From Alistipes sp. Zagget8 (GTDB taxonomy: Bacteria; Bacteroidota; Bacteroidia; Bacteroidales; Rikenellaceae): DNA of 64,000 nucleotides. Below the pieces are notes generated by a model, which had not been told where the DNA came from, ran no database searches, and was given only the letters and a program-made list of their open reading frames with translations. Shown here piece after piece: positions 44,846 through 54,159 of this stretch (position 1 is the stretch's first letter; every line of letters begins with the position of its first letter). The position numbers and the translations under genes are program-made. The DNA is taken from positions 1 to 64,000 of the forward strand of contig MSHJ01000018.1 in NCBI GenBank assembly GCA_001941065.1, written 5' to 3'.

Positions 44846-46573
44846 TTACCGGTAAAATATGCCCTTGAAATGAGCCGTATTGCCGCATCCGTCCCTCACC
44901 GAGAGCCGCACTTCGTGTTTGCGTCCCTGCGGCGGGGTTCCGAAAAAATGGACGAGCGTACCCTTCATGGGGAAACGGTCGCAGGGAACCCATTCGCCGT
45001 CGATGCGCAGCGTCCACGAGGCGATGCCCGAAAAGTTGTCGGCGGCGCGGAAACGCAGGCTTTCGGCCTTCGAAAGGTCGGCTCCTTCGGCGAAGAGCGG
45101 CCGTATCGAGGGTGCGAGCGTGTCGGCCACCACGGCCAGGTCGCCCGTGGCATAGGTCGTGGCCGTCACGGCGCCGTTCGCGTAGGAGCCTCCGACGTGG
45201 GACAGCCGGCCTTTGCGGTTCCTTACGGCCAGTACGGTGTGCAGTTGCAGCGGCCGCGGCACGCGGGTGCGGATGGTAACGGCTGCGGGACGCCGCAGCG
45301 GCGTATCGGGGCTGAGGAATCGGTAGGCGGGCGAGAGCACCACGACGCCCGAGTCGGCCTGCGGGGCCTCCCGGCGTTCGGGATGCGCGAAGATCGGTTC
45401 ATAGAGCGCCTCTTCGGGGATGTGGATGCGGGCTTCGCTGCCGACCAGCAGGAGTGAGGCCCGGCCGGGGTCGACGGCGACGGCCGCCGTGTCGGCCTCG
45501 GCCCGGAAGCACTCCGTGCGTCCGCGGACGGTGAATTCCAGCGACGAGCGGTTGCCGCAGTCGTCTTCGGCCTCGATGCGGACGCGGCGCTGCTCGCCTG
45601 CGGCGGTGCGCACCAGCCCGCGCTCCTCCATCACCGGATAGAAACAGTCGGGCGATCCGGTCAGTTGGGCCAGGCGGATGGCTTCGTTGCGCGACCCGAG
45701 CTGGAGCGGATAGCAGCTCACGGCGTCGCAGCAGCGCGACAGGTCGTGCGTGAAGCCGTCCATGCGGTATTCGAAATAGGGCGTGCCGTCTGCCGAGGCC
45801 GTGACGCGCCAGATGCCGAAGGTGTTGTTCACGCCGTTGCGGCGGTCGGTGACTTCGGCCACGAAATAGCCCTTGCGCCCCACGCCGACGGGCTCTTCGC
45901 GCGTCAGGCGGTAGCGGCCTTCGGCCTCGCGGACCACGGCGTAACTCTCCGCACGGCTGCGGACCGGAACCCCTTGCAGGGTGTCGATTTCGACGTAATG
46001 CAGGCGCATGATGCGGGGCGGGAGGTTGTCCTCGGGGCGGATGACTCCTTCGCGGACGAGATTGTAGAGCCGCTGCGTCGGGGTGTCGCGGATTTCGAAA
46101 TGGAGGTGCGGCCCCATCGACGAGCCGCTGTTGCCCGAAAATCCGATCACGTCGCCCTGCTTCACGGGCCACGTCTCGGGGCCGAAGAAGAGGTTGACGC
46201 TGTTCGCCCGGCGGGCCGTGCGCTCCTGCCGGACGTGTTGCTCGATGTCGTCGCGGAAACGCTGCAAGTGGCCGTAAACGGCCGTCGTACCGTTGCGCAG
46301 GGTGAGGTAGACGGCCCTGCCGTAACCGCCCGCCGTGAGGCTTACGCGCGAGACGTAACCGTCGGCCGCGGCCACTAAGGGTTTGCCTTCGGCCCCGTCG
46401 GTCTTGATGTCGATGCCCGCGTGGAAATGCCCCGGGCGCATCTCGCCGAAATTGGCCGAGTAGAGCCGCGCCACGTCGCGTATCGGGTAGATGTAATCCC
46501 CGGGATCGAGCCGCTGGGCCTGCGCCCCGGCGCCGATCGCGGTAAATAGCAGAAAAGTCAAAAATCCTCGCAT
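44846..46573 (-). CDS. M23-family (LytM-type) metallopeptidase, exported
   Basis: A 575-residue exported protein (signal peptide FLTFLLFTAIGAGAQA). The peptidase domain occupies about residues 35-195: metal motif HFHAGIDIKTD, VSLTAGGYGRAVYLTLRNG, YGHLQRF and the second motif GPHLHFEIRDT. These keep the HxxxD and HxH ligands of active M23 enzymes. The remaining 380 residues are beta-rich, possibly Ig-like modules. Likely a peptidoglycan endopeptidase of the envelope. Its first 16 nt overlap recX, placing it at the end of the lptB-aroA-aroC-prmC-recX operon. Confidence 0.92.
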   Translation of the reverse strand: MRGFLTFLLFTAIGAGAQAQRLDPGDYIYPIRDVARLYSANFGEMRPGHFHAGIDIKTDGAEGKPLVAAADGYVSRVSLTAGGYGRAVYLTLRNGTTAVYGHLQRFRDDIEQHVRQERTARRANSVNLFFGPETWPVKQGDVIGFSGNSGSSMGPHLHFEIRDTPTQRLYNLVREGVIRPEDNLPPRIMRLHYVEIDTLQGVPVRSRAESYAVVREAEGRYRLTREEPVGVGRKGYFVAEVTDRRNGVNNTFGIWRVTASADGTPYFEYRMDGFTHDLSRCCDAVSCYPLQLGSRNEAIRLAQLTGSPDCFYPVMEERGLVRTAAGEQRRVRIEAEDDCGNRSSLEFTVRGRTECFRAEADTAAVAVDPGRASLLLVGSEARIHIPEEALYEPIFAHPERREAPQADSGVVVLSPAYRFLSPDTPLRRPAAVTIRTRVPRPLQLHTVLAVRNRKGRLSHVGGSYANGAVTATTYATGDLAVVADTLAPSIRPLFAEGADLSKAESLRFRAADNFSGIASWTLRIDGEWVPCDRFPMKGTLVHFFGTPPQGRKHEVRLSVRDGCGNTAHFKGIFYR

Positions 46574-47070
46574 TCGTCTGTCTCCCTCACCATTGCCGAA
46601 GCGGCTTCAATCACCGCTTCGTATTCGTATCCGAGCGAAAGCCCGTATCGTATCAGTTTTGTTTTCAAATCGTAGGGCGTGGCGGCCTTTGTCGTCCGCA
46701 CCTTGCGGGCGAGCATCTGCGTCAGTCGTTCGCCCATGTCCGTGCCGTCGGCCTGCGCCAGTGCCGCGTCGATCAGCTCCTTCGGAATCCCTTTGCGCTG
46801 CAGCGCCGTGCGGATTTTGTAGGCGCCCCAGCCGCTCAGCCGCAGTTTTTCGCGCACGAAGGCTTCGGCATAGCGGCCGTCGTCGATAAAGCGGTCGCGG
46901 ACGAGTTTCGCAAGCACCTGCCCGGCATCCCGGTCGGTCAGCCCCCAGCCGCGCATCAGCCGCCGGGCGTCGCTCTCCGACTTCTCGGCCCGGGCGCAGA
47001 GCCGCATCAGCGCGGCGAGCGCCTGTTCCGGGGTTTTGTCCCGTCGTTTTTTCAGTTCAGCCGGCTGCAT
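46558..47070 (-). CDS. recX: Regulatory protein RecX
   Basis: 170 residues, all helical, modulating RecA filaments. Typical RecX three-helix repeats: ARAEKSESDARRLMRGWGLT, LVRDRFIDDGRYAEAFVREK and LRLSGWGAYKIRTALQRKGI, the last being the most conserved family segment. The start overlaps the prmC end by 19 nt, and the end overlaps the M23 gene by 16 nt, so translation is likely coupled. recA is not in this window. Confidence 0.92.
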   Translation of the reverse strand: MQPAELKKRRDKTPEQALAALMRLCARAEKSESDARRLMRGWGLTDRDAGQVLAKLVRDRFIDDGRYAEAFVREKLRLSGWGAYKIRTALQRKGIPKELIDAALAQADGTDMGERLTQMLARKVRTTKAATPYDLKTKLIRYGLSLGYEYEAVIEAASAMVRETDECEDF

Positions 47071-47891
47071 ACCATGCGGGGTTTGTCGAAGAGGTCGCGG
47101 AAAACCTCGGTATCCGTATATCCTTCGCCGCCGAGCATCCGGACCACCTCGTCCGCGGCGTGTTCGTAAATCTCGAACCAGAGCCGTCCGCCGGGTGCCA
47201 GCATCCGCCGTCCGGCCTGCGCGATGGCGCGGTAGAAACGGATGCGGTCGTCGTCCGGAACGAACAACGCCAAGGCGGGTTCGTGGTCGCGGACATTGGG
47301 GTGCATCGCCGCGCGGTCGCTTTCGGGAACATAGGGCGGATTCGACACGATTGCGTCGAAACGCTCCGGAAAAACCGTTTCCAGTCCGTTCAGCGCATCC
47401 GCCTTGCGGAGCGTGACTTTCGCGCCCAGACTCTGAAAATTCTCTGCGGCGACGGCCAATGCGGCGTCCGAAATATCGGCGGCGTAAACCTCCGTTTCGG
47501 GAAGCGCCAGCGCCAGCGACGCCGCAATACAGCCGCTTCCGGTCCCGACATCCAGCAGTCTCCGGGCTCCGCGTTCGCTGCGCACCATCCGGTCGACCAG
47601 CTCCTCGGTCTCGGGACGCGGAATCAGGACCCCTTCGCGCACGGCGAAGCGGCGTCCGTAAAATTCGGTGTGCCCGACGACATATTGCAGGGGTTTTCCG
47701 GCCGCGAGCTGTGCTTCCGCTTCCGCCAGTCCTTCGACGGCGAGTTCCGCCCCGGGATCGGTCAGCAGGGCCGACAACGGGATTTCTGCGAGTTCCGCGA
47801 CGGCGCTGCGGGCGATCGCGCGGGCTTCGCGCTCCCCGTAGAGGGGCACGAGGCGTGCGGTCAGGCGGTCGACGGTCTCGCGGCGGGTCAT
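47052..47891 (-). CDS. prmC: Release factor N5-glutamine methyltransferase
   Basis: 279 residues from the ATG at 47891. Methylates the GGQ glutamine of RF1/RF2 using SAM. The N-terminal helical domain contains GKPLQYVVGHTEFYGRRFAV. The SAM motif I is LLDVGTGSGCIAASLAL, and the catalytic motif is IVSNPPYVPES (NPPY). An in-frame upstream extension into the aroC region is ignored because its composition is that of an antisense shadow and aroC covers it. The start overlaps the aroC stop (TGATG). Confidence 0.96.
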   Translation of the reverse strand: MTRRETVDRLTARLVPLYGEREARAIARSAVAELAEIPLSALLTDPGAELAVEGLAEAEAQLAAGKPLQYVVGHTEFYGRRFAVREGVLIPRPETEELVDRMVRSERGARRLLDVGTGSGCIAASLALALPETEVYAADISDAALAVAAENFQSLGAKVTLRKADALNGLETVFPERFDAIVSNPPYVPESDRAAMHPNVRDHEPALALFVPDDDRIRFYRAIAQAGRRMLAPGGRLWFEIYEHAADEVVRMLGGEGYTDTEVFRDLFDKPRMVCSRLN

Positions 47892-48865
47892 CAGCGGATA
47901 AAGTTGGCGAGGGCGATGGCCACGGTGGCCTCTACGACCACCGCGCCGCGCAGGGCGACGCAGACATCGTGGCGGCCGCGGATCTCCAGCGGCTCGACCT
48001 TGTCCGTGGTGAGGTTGTAGGTCATCTGTTCGCGGCCGATGCTCGGCGTGGGCTTCAGCGCCGCGCGGACCACGATTTCGTTGCCGTTCGTGATGCCGCC
48101 GTTGATGCCGCCGGCATGGTTCGTCACGGTGGTTCCTCCGACATCGGTGAAGCAGTCGTTGTTCTCGGAGCCGCGCAGGCGTGCGCCCGCGAATCCGCTG
48201 CCGAACTCCACCCCCTTGACCGCCGGAACGGCGAACAGCAGGTGGGCGATCATGCTCTCCGCCGAGTCGAAGAACGGCTCTCCCAGCCCCAGCGGAATAC
48301 CCTGCACGCGGCATTCTACGACACCGCCCACCGAATCACGGTCGGCCGCGGCGGCGCGGAGCACCTCGTCGAAGCCTGCCGGATCGGTGCATCCGCCGAT
48401 CTCGGTGAGCCGCGTGGCGAAGCTCACGCCCGTGGGCAGCATCTTCTTGGCGACGACGCCCGCGGCGACCAGCCCCAGCGTGAGGCGGGCCGAGAAATGG
48501 CCGCCGCCGCGCGGGTCGTTGAATCCGGCGAATTTGTGGTGGGCCACCAGGTCGGCGTGCGAGGGCCGGTAGTGGCGCGTAAGGTTGGCGTAATCCTGCG
48601 ACCGGGTATTGGTGTTTGCGAACTCGACGGTCAGCGGGGCTCCCGTCGTATAGCCGTTGTAGAGGCCCGACACGATCTGCGGCAGGTCCGGTTCGCGGCG
48701 CGGCGTGGTTCCGGGAGCTCCGCTGCGGCGGCGTGCGAGGTCTTCGGCGAAATCCTCCTCCGAGAGGGGAATTCCGGCCCGGATACCGTCCATCGAGACG
48801 CCGATCTGCGCCCCGTGCGACTCACCCCAGACGGTGAGCCGGAAATTTTGTCCGAATTGGTTCAT
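47891..48865 (-). CDS. aroC: Chorismate synthase
   Basis: Last step of the shikimate pathway: EPSP to chorismate, with reduced FMN as cofactor. 324 residues from the ATG at 48865 (MNQFGQNFRLTVWGESHG, the family's first signature). Other signatures are NTNTRSQDY, HYRPSHADL, GGGHFSARLTLGLVAAG and HAGGINGGITNGNEIVVRAA. Typical length is about 360 residues, and the internal loop before VEFGSGF is short. It follows aroA by 12 nt, and the two act consecutively in the pathway. Confidence 0.97.
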   Translation of the reverse strand: MNQFGQNFRLTVWGESHGAQIGVSMDGIRAGIPLSEEDFAEDLARRRSGAPGTTPRREPDLPQIVSGLYNGYTTGAPLTVEFANTNTRSQDYANLTRHYRPSHADLVAHHKFAGFNDPRGGGHFSARLTLGLVAAGVVAKKMLPTGVSFATRLTEIGGCTDPAGFDEVLRAAAADRDSVGGVVECRVQGIPLGLGEPFFDSAESMIAHLLFAVPAVKGVEFGSGFAGARLRGSENNDCFTDVGGTTVTNHAGGINGGITNGNEIVVRAALKPTPSIGREQMTYNLTTDKVEPLEIRGRHDVCVALRGAVVVEATVAIALANFIR

Positions 48866-48877
48866 GGGCAACGGGTT

Positions 48878-50122
48878 TTAATACCGGATGTGTTCCAGGT
48901 CCTCGAAGAATCCGGGGTAGCTTTTGGCGACGCTCTCGGCTCCCTCGATGGTGATTTCGCCGTCGGCTCGCAGCGCTGCGACGGCCAGCGACATGGCCAT
49001 CCGGTGGTCGCCGTGGCTCCGGGTGTGCGCTCCGTGGGCCTGTCCGCCGCGGATACGCATCAGGTCCTCCTCCGAGGTGTCGACCTCGATGCCCAGTTTG
49101 GCGTATTCGTCGCGGATGGCCTCGGCGCGGTTGCACTCCTTGTATTCGAGGCGCGACGTGCCGCGGATTTCACTCACCCCGTCGGCCGCCGCGGCGAGCG
49201 CGGCCAATGCCGGGAACAGGTCGGGGCAGTTGGTGGCGTCGAACTCGAAGGCGTGGAGCGGACGGTGCTGGACCGTCACCGATTCGGGTTCGTTGATGAC
49301 CGCCGCGCCGGCGCGTACCAGCGCCGTGCAGATGGCCGTGTCGGCCTGTTTGGAGAGCATCGAGACGTTGCGCACGGTGACCTCTCCGGCCGTGGCGCCC
49401 GCCACCAGCAGCATGGCCGCGGCGCTCCAGTCGCCCTCGATGCTGAAATAGGTCGAGCGGTAGTGCTGGCGCCCCGGGATGTAGAACTCCTCGTAGTCGC
49501 GCTGGCTGATCTCCACGCCGAAACGGGCCGCCGTGTCGAGTGTCATATCTAAATAAGGTGTCGACACCGCGCCGTGTACGCGCAGCGTCGTGTCGTGCCG
49601 GGCCCGGGGCAGGGCCAGCAGCAGTCCCGTGATGAACTGCGACGAGACCGATCCGTCGACCTCGACCTCCCCGCCGCGGATAGGGCCGCAGACCTCGATC
49701 GGCAGGAAGCCGTCGTTGTCACGGACCCGGACGCCCAGCCGGCGCAGCGGTTCGAGCATCATCCTCATCGGGCGGCGCAGCAGCGAGTCGCGTCCTTCGA
49801 TGGTGATGGGCGTGGTGCAGAGCGATGCCAGGGGGGTGAAAAGACGTGTCGCGAGTCCCGATTCGCCGACGTCGAGCCGGCTGACCTTCGGGTCGAGACC
49901 GCCCTCGATCGAGAGCGTCGTAGGGTCTGCCTGATGCACCCGGGCGCCCAGCGCCTCGATGCAGCGCAGGGCCGAGCGGGTGTCGTCGCAAAATTCGAGG
50001 TTGCGCAGTACCGAAACCTCCTCCGAGAGCAGCGCCGCCGCGAGGGCGCGCTGGGCATAACTTTTCGAACAGGGCGGCGTCAGTGTGCCTTTGACGCGGC
50101 CCGGGCCAGCCGTTTTGTCCAT
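48878..50122 (-). CDS. aroA: 3-phosphoshikimate 1-carboxyvinyltransferase (EPSP synthase)
   Basis: 414 residues. Transfers the enolpyruvyl group of PEP to shikimate-3-phosphate. Motifs: the phosphate-binding start GTLTPPCSKSYAQRALAAAL, the LDVGESGLATRLF segment, LLRRPMRMMLEPLRRLG, the catalytic GSVSSQFITGLLLALP and the C-terminal SHGDHRMAMSLAVAAL. It begins 2 nt after lptB ends and precedes aroC. Confidence 0.97.
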   Translation of the reverse strand: MDKTAGPGRVKGTLTPPCSKSYAQRALAAALLSEEVSVLRNLEFCDDTRSALRCIEALGARVHQADPTTLSIEGGLDPKVSRLDVGESGLATRLFTPLASLCTTPITIEGRDSLLRRPMRMMLEPLRRLGVRVRDNDGFLPIEVCGPIRGGEVEVDGSVSSQFITGLLLALPRARHDTTLRVHGAVSTPYLDMTLDTAARFGVEISQRDYEEFYIPGRQHYRSTYFSIEGDWSAAAMLLVAGATAGEVTVRNVSMLSKQADTAICTALVRAGAAVINEPESVTVQHRPLHAFEFDATNCPDLFPALAALAAAADGVSEIRGTSRLEYKECNRAEAIRDEYAKLGIEVDTSEEDLMRIRGGQAHGAHTRSHGDHRMAMSLAVAALRADGEITIEGAESVAKSYPGFFEDLEHIRY

Positions 50123-50124
50123 AA

Positions 50125-50919
50125 TTACTCCTTCTCCTCCTGTCCTTTTCGGTTTTTCATCTCCTGAGTGAGCTGATGGCTCTTTTTGAGCTCGAAATGC
50201 TGTCCGAGGTAGACCTTGCGGACCATCGGGTCGGCGGCCAGCTCTTCGGCCGTACCGGTTTTCAGGATCTTGCCCTCGTAGAGCAGGTAGGTGCGGTCGG
50301 TGATGGCCAGCGTTTCGTCGACGTTGTGGTCGGTGATGATGACGCCGATATTCTTGTGCTTGAGCGTCGCCACGATCGACTGGATGTCCTCCACGGCGAT
50401 CGGGTCCACGCCGGCGAACGGTTCGTCCAGAAGGATGAAGGCCGGGTTGATGGCCACCGCGCGGGCGATCTCCGTGCGCCGCCGCTCGCCGCCCGAAAGT
50501 TGGATGCCGAGGCTCTTGCGCACCTTCTGCAGGCGGAACTCCTCAATCAGGGCCTCGACGCGCTCGGCCTGATACTCCTTCGAATAGGAGGTCATTTCGA
50601 GCACCGCGCGGATGTTGTCCTCGACCGAGAGGCGGCGGAACACCGACGCCTCCTGGGCCAGGTAGCCCACGCCCAGCTGGGCGCGGCGGTAGACCGGGTA
50701 GTCGGTCAGTTCGGTGGTCTGCCCTTCGTCGCTTTCGAGGTAGATGCGTCCTTCGTTGGGCTTGATGAGTCCGACGATCATGTAGAACGTGGTGGTCTTG
50801 CCGGCTCCGTTGGGGCCCAGCAGTCCGACGATCTCGCCCTGGTTGACGTCGATCGACACATGGTCCACGACCGTGCGGGCCTTGTATTTTTTTACGAGTT
50901 CACTGGTGTAAAGACGCAT
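50125..50919 (-). CDS. lptB: LPS export ABC transporter ATPase
   Basis: 264 residues. The cytoplasmic ATPase that drives LptFGC extraction of lipopolysaccharide from the inner membrane. Walker A is [18 protein letters not shown]-loop [18 protein letters not shown], signature [14 protein letters not shown], Walker [16 protein letters not shown] and H-loop VIITDHNV. A 20-residue charged tail ([18 protein letters not shown]) exceeds the usual ~240 length. First gene of the six-gene minus-strand operon, divergent from recQ. Confidence 0.95.
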   Translation of the reverse strand: MRLYTSELVKKYKARTVVDHVSIDVNQGEIVGLLGPNGAGKTTTFYMIVGLIKPNEGRIYLESDEGQTTELTDYPVYRRAQLGVGYLAQEASVFRRLSVEDNIRAVLEMTSYSKEYQAERVEALIEEFRLQKVRKSLGIQLSGGERRRTEIARAVAINPAFILLDEPFAGVDPIAVEDIQSIVATLKHKNIGVIITDHNVDETLAITDRTYLLYEGKILKTGTAEELAADPMVRKVYLGQHFELKKSHQLTQEMKNRKGQEEKE

Positions 50920-50944
50920 TGCGTATCGGCGATAAAATTTTCTA

Positions 50945-50982
50945 CAAAGTTATGCTTTTTTCCGAAAAGTTTTTTATCTTTA
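50945..50982. promoter_or_regulatory. Divergent lptB/recQ promoter region
   Basis: TAACTTTG on the minus strand (50952-50945) is a full -7 match 26 nt before lptB. TATCTTTA on the plus strand (50975-50982) is a near match 47 nt before recQ. -33 elements are weak. Confidence 0.5.
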
Positions 50983-51028
50983 CATTGAATTTTCCGATTT
51001 TAAAGCATTAAATCATATAAACGGCGAA

Positions 51029-53221
51029 ATGAAACAATTCGATTCATCCCTGTTGCATGACAAGCTGAAGGAGTACTTCGGCTTTTCGTCATTCAAGGGG
51101 AACCAGGAAGCGGTGATCCGCAACGTGCTGGAGGGTAAGGATACCTTCGTGCTGATGCCTACGGGCGGCGGCAAATCGTTGTGCTATCAGTTGCTGGCGC
51201 TTCTGATGGACGGGGTCGCCATCGTCATCTCGCCGCTGATCGCCCTGATGAAGAACCAGGTCGACGCGATGCGGACCTTCTCGGCCGAGTCGGGAATCGC
51301 GCATTTCCTCAACTCGTCGCTCAACAAGACTGCCGTGGCGCAGGTCCGCGCCGACGTGCTGGCCGGGAAGACCAAACTGCTCTATTTCGCCCCCGAGTCG
51401 CTCACCAAGGAGGACAACGTGGCGTTCCTGCATAAGATAAAGGTGTCGTTCTATGCCATCGACGAGGCGCACTGCATCTCGGAGTGGGGCCATGATTTCC
51501 GCCCTGAGTACCGCCGCATCCGTCCTATCATCAACGAGATCGGCACCGCGCCGCTGATCGCCCTGACGGCCACGGCCACGCCCAAGGTGCAGCTGGACAT
51601 CCAGAAGAACCTCGGGATGTCCGACGCTTCGGTCTTCAAGTCGTCGTTCAACCGCCCGAACCTCTACTACGAAATCCGGCCCAAGCACAATGTGGACCGC
51701 GACATCATCCGCTTCATCAAGCAGAACGAGGGCAAGAGCGGCATCATCTACTGCCTGAGCCGCAAGAAGGTCGAGGAGCTCACCGAGCTGCTGGTGGCCA
51801 ACGGCATCCGGGCGCTGGCCTACCACGCGGGTATGGACGCCGTGACACGGGCCGCCAACCAGGATGATTTCCTGATGGAGCGCGTCGAGGTGATCGTCGC
51901 CACGATCGCCTTCGGCATGGGCATCGACAAACCCGACGTGCGCTACGTCATTCACTACGACATTCCCAAGTCGCTGGAGGGGTATTACCAGGAGACGGGC
52001 CGCGCCGGCCGCGATGGCGGCGAGGGCTACTGCCTGACCTTTTATAGTTATAAGGACATTCAGAAACTCGAGAAATTCATGCAGGGCAAGCCCATCGCCG
52101 AACAGGAGATCGGCAAATTGCTGCTGCTGGAGACGGTCTCCTATGCCGAGAGCTCGATGTGCCGCCGCAAGACGCTGCTGCACTATTTCGGCGAGGACTA
52201 CACCGAGGACAACTGCGGAAACTGCGACAACTGCCGCGACCCGAAGCCGAAGATCGACGCCCGTGCGGCGTTGAAGATGGCCCTCGAGGCCCTGCGCGAC
52301 ATCGGCGACAAGTTCAAGGGCGACTATCTGGTCAACGTGCTGGTTGGCAAGACCACGGCGCTGATCAAGAGTTACGGCCACAACAAGTCGAAATGGTTCG
52401 GGGCCGGCGCCGAGCACGACGCCCGGTTCTGGGGCGCGGTGCTGCGGCAGGCGCTGATCCTGGGGCTGGTGGACAAGAACATCGAGAATTACGGACTCAT
52501 TTCGATCAACAAGAAGGGCGAAGGGTATATCGCCCTGCCGTTCCCGGTGACCGTGACCCTCGACCACGATTACGACGAGGAGGAGTCGCAGTCCGAGGCC
52601 GTGGCCCCGATGGGCAAGGGCGGCGCCGCCGACGAGGAGCTTTTCGCGATGCTGAAGGACCTGCGCAAGAAGGTCGCCAAGCAGCACGGGCTGCCGCCGT
52701 TCGTCATTTTCCAGGACCCGTCGCTGGAGGATATGGCCGTGCAGTACCCGATTACCGTCGAGGAGATGCAGAACATCACGGGCGTGGGCGTGGGCAAGGC
52801 GCGTAAGTTCGGCGAGGAGTTCATCCGGCTCATCAAGGCCTATGTCGATGAGAAGGAGATCATCCGTCCGCAGGACATGATCGTCAAGGGCGTGGCCAGC
52901 AAGTCGGGCAACAAGATTTTCATCATCCAGTCGATCGACCGCAAGATGGATTTCGAGGACATCGCCCGGGCCAAGGACCTCGATTTCGACGAGCTCCTCA
53001 CGGAGATCGAAGGCATCGTCAATTCGGGTACGAAGCTCGACATTTCGTATTACCTGAAAGGGTTCATGGATGAAGACAAGATCGAAGATATTTACCTCTA
53101 TTTCAAGGAGGACGCCGAGAGCGATTCGCTCGATGCGGCCATCGAGGAGCTGGGGGCCGACTATACCGAGGAGGAGATACGCCTCGTGCGCATCAAGTTC
53201 ATGTGCGAACAGGGTAACTGA
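51029..53221 (+). CDS. recQ: ATP-dependent DNA helicase RecQ
   Basis: 730 residues, a 3'-5' DNA helicase for recombination and fork repair. Helicase motifs: FKGNQEAVI (motif 0), LMPTGGGKSLCYQLLAL (Walker A), AIDEAHCISEWGHDFRPEY (DEAH plus RecQ loop), LTATATP, YCLSRKKVEEL, and YYQETGRAGRDG (motif VI). The RQC zinc site is CRRKTLLHYFGEDYTEDNCG, continuing to CDNC. An HRDC-like domain (MQNITGVGVGKARKFGEEFI) is present, and a further acidic C-terminal domain extends to residue 730, longer than the ~610 of E. coli RecQ. Transcribed alone. Confidence 0.96.
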   Translation: MKQFDSSLLHDKLKEYFGFSSFKGNQEAVIRNVLEGKDTFVLMPTGGGKSLCYQLLALLMDGVAIVISPLIALMKNQVDAMRTFSAESGIAHFLNSSLNKTAVAQVRADVLAGKTKLLYFAPESLTKEDNVAFLHKIKVSFYAIDEAHCISEWGHDFRPEYRRIRPIINEIGTAPLIALTATATPKVQLDIQKNLGMSDASVFKSSFNRPNLYYEIRPKHNVDRDIIRFIKQNEGKSGIIYCLSRKKVEELTELLVANGIRALAYHAGMDAVTRAANQDDFLMERVEVIVATIAFGMGIDKPDVRYVIHYDIPKSLEGYYQETGRAGRDGGEGYCLTFYSYKDIQKLEKFMQGKPIAEQEIGKLLLLETVSYAESSMCRRKTLLHYFGEDYTEDNCGNCDNCRDPKPKIDARAALKMALEALRDIGDKFKGDYLVNVLVGKTTALIKSYGHNKSKWFGAGAEHDARFWGAVLRQALILGLVDKNIENYGLISINKKGEGYIALPFPVTVTLDHDYDEEESQSEAVAPMGKGGAADEELFAMLKDLRKKVAKQHGLPPFVIFQDPSLEDMAVQYPITVEEMQNITGVGVGKARKFGEEFIRLIKAYVDEKEIIRPQDMIVKGVASKSGNKIFIIQSIDRKMDFEDIARAKDLDFDELLTEIEGIVNSGTKLDISYYLKGFMDEDKIEDIYLYFKEDAESDSLDAAIEELGADYTEEEIRLVRIKFMCEQGN

Positions 53222-53226
53222 TTTTC

Positions 53227-53338
53227 GATTTTAGAGGGCATTTTCCGCGCTTCGCTCGCGGCCCGAAACAGTCACATACTTTTGTATGCTCCTGCTTCGG
53301 TCCGCTTCCCGAAACCCGAAAACTGCTCCTTTAAAATC
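53227..53338. repeat. 112-nt imperfect inverted repeat after recQ
   Basis: Two arms of about 53 and 55 nt run from GATTTTA (53227) to TAAAATC (53338) around the centre CATAC-TTTT-GTATG. Matching blocks along the arms include CAGnnnCATAC, GCGGnCCGAA and the outer GATTTTA. A shorter alternative hairpin CCGCG-CTTCGCT-CGCGG sits in the left arm. It lies between recQ and small same-strand genes. It may be a terminator, a MITE-like element or a structured RNA. No gene in it. Confidence 0.75.
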
Positions 53339-53422
53339 AAAAATGGGGCTGAATCCGGAGGGCGACGACAGGCATTGGAGACGTTAAGACTGCTTTGACA
53401 TTAACCTATTATAATGACGCCT

Positions 53423-53641
53423 ATGAACAAGAAGACTTTTACGCTTGCTGTGTTTTTTCTGGTGGTGACGATCGGATGGCTCGGAGTCAATATTTACTGG
53501 GCCCTGAACCGTCAGAACAATGTGTTCGATATGGTCGTGGCGCTGTTGTTCGTCGCGGCCGGTGTCGGAATTGTTTATAACGAGTGCAAAAAGAAAAAGT
53601 GCAGGCACCTCGACGAGGTGAACAGGCACAAGATTCCGTAG
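53423..53641 (+). CDS. Small membrane protein 1 of three
   Basis: 72 residues (or 75 from an ATG 9 nt earlier). Two hydrophobic segments (FTLAVFFLVVTIGWLGVNIYWAL and MVVALLFVAAGVGIVY), then a basic Cys-containing tail (NECKKKKCRHLDEV). No family recognised. It is followed after 3 nt by a second tiny membrane protein, and all three form a tight cluster. Confidence 0.65.
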   Translation: MNKKTFTLAVFFLVVTIGWLGVNIYWALNRQNNVFDMVVALLFVAAGVGIVYNECKKKKCRHLDEVNRHKIP

Positions 53642-53644
53642 CCG

Positions 53645-53842
53645 ATGCGTGTGATAGACCGGTTTCAGGCAATCATGGCCGCTGTTTTCTTCGTCGCGGC
53701 GATCGCTGCGGCGTGGCGGGTGGCCGTTGCCGACGGCGGAGACATCTGGTATGTTCCGCTGGTGCTGGCCGTCGCTTCGGCCATGATGACCCTCGGTGCG
53801 CTCCGGCACCGGAAAAAGAAACGTGTTCAAAACGAGGATTGA
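53645..53842 (+). CDS. Small membrane protein 2 of three
   Basis: 65 residues: two hydrophobic segments (AIMAAVFFVAAIAAAWRVAV and IWYVPLVLAVASAMMTLGAL) and a basic tail (RHRKKKRVQNED). The same plan (two helices, polybasic cytoplasmic end) as its neighbours suggests related origin or function. Function unknown. Confidence 0.6.
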   Translation: MRVIDRFQAIMAAVFFVAAIAAAWRVAVADGGDIWYVPLVLAVASAMMTLGALRHRKKKRVQNED

Positions 53843-53843
53843 T

Positions 53844-54083
53844 ATGAAGACTAACCTTATGCAGCTTTTGCGCCTGGTGTTGATGGTGGTGGCCATCGCG
53901 GGCATCATCTATGCCATCGAGTTTATGGAACGCGGCATCGCCGTGTGGTTCTGGGTCGCGCTGCTCGGCGTGGGGTTCGTGGGGTTGCTCTACACGTTCC
54001 GCCTGACGCAGCGGCGGATGGCCCGTGCGCGGCGTGAAGAGGAACGGCGCGAGAAAAAGCGCAGCCGCCGCGCGAAGCGCTGA
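53844..54083 (+). CDS. Small membrane protein 3 of three
   Basis: 79 residues from the ATG at 53844, 1 nt after the previous stop codon. Two hydrophobic segments (LLRLVLMVVAIAGIIYAI and VWFWVALLGVGFVGLLYTF) precede a strongly basic, charged tail (RRMARARREEERREKKRSRR). Function unknown. The tail could bind nucleic acid or acidic phospholipid; this is speculation from charge. Confidence 0.6.
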   Translation: MKTNLMQLLRLVLMVVAIAGIIYAIEFMERGIAVWFWVALLGVGFVGLLYTFRLTQRRMARARREEERREKKRSRRAKR

Positions 54084-54159
54084 CGGGGAGGGGCGGAGGA
54101 ACGCCGGCCGGACCGTGGAAAGTCCGGGACGCGGCGGCAGTACATCCGCCCGAAATAAA

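Noticed and set aside
47892..48314. An N-terminal extension of prmC
   Set aside because: It falls inside aroC in another frame; the ATG at 47891 matches the family start.
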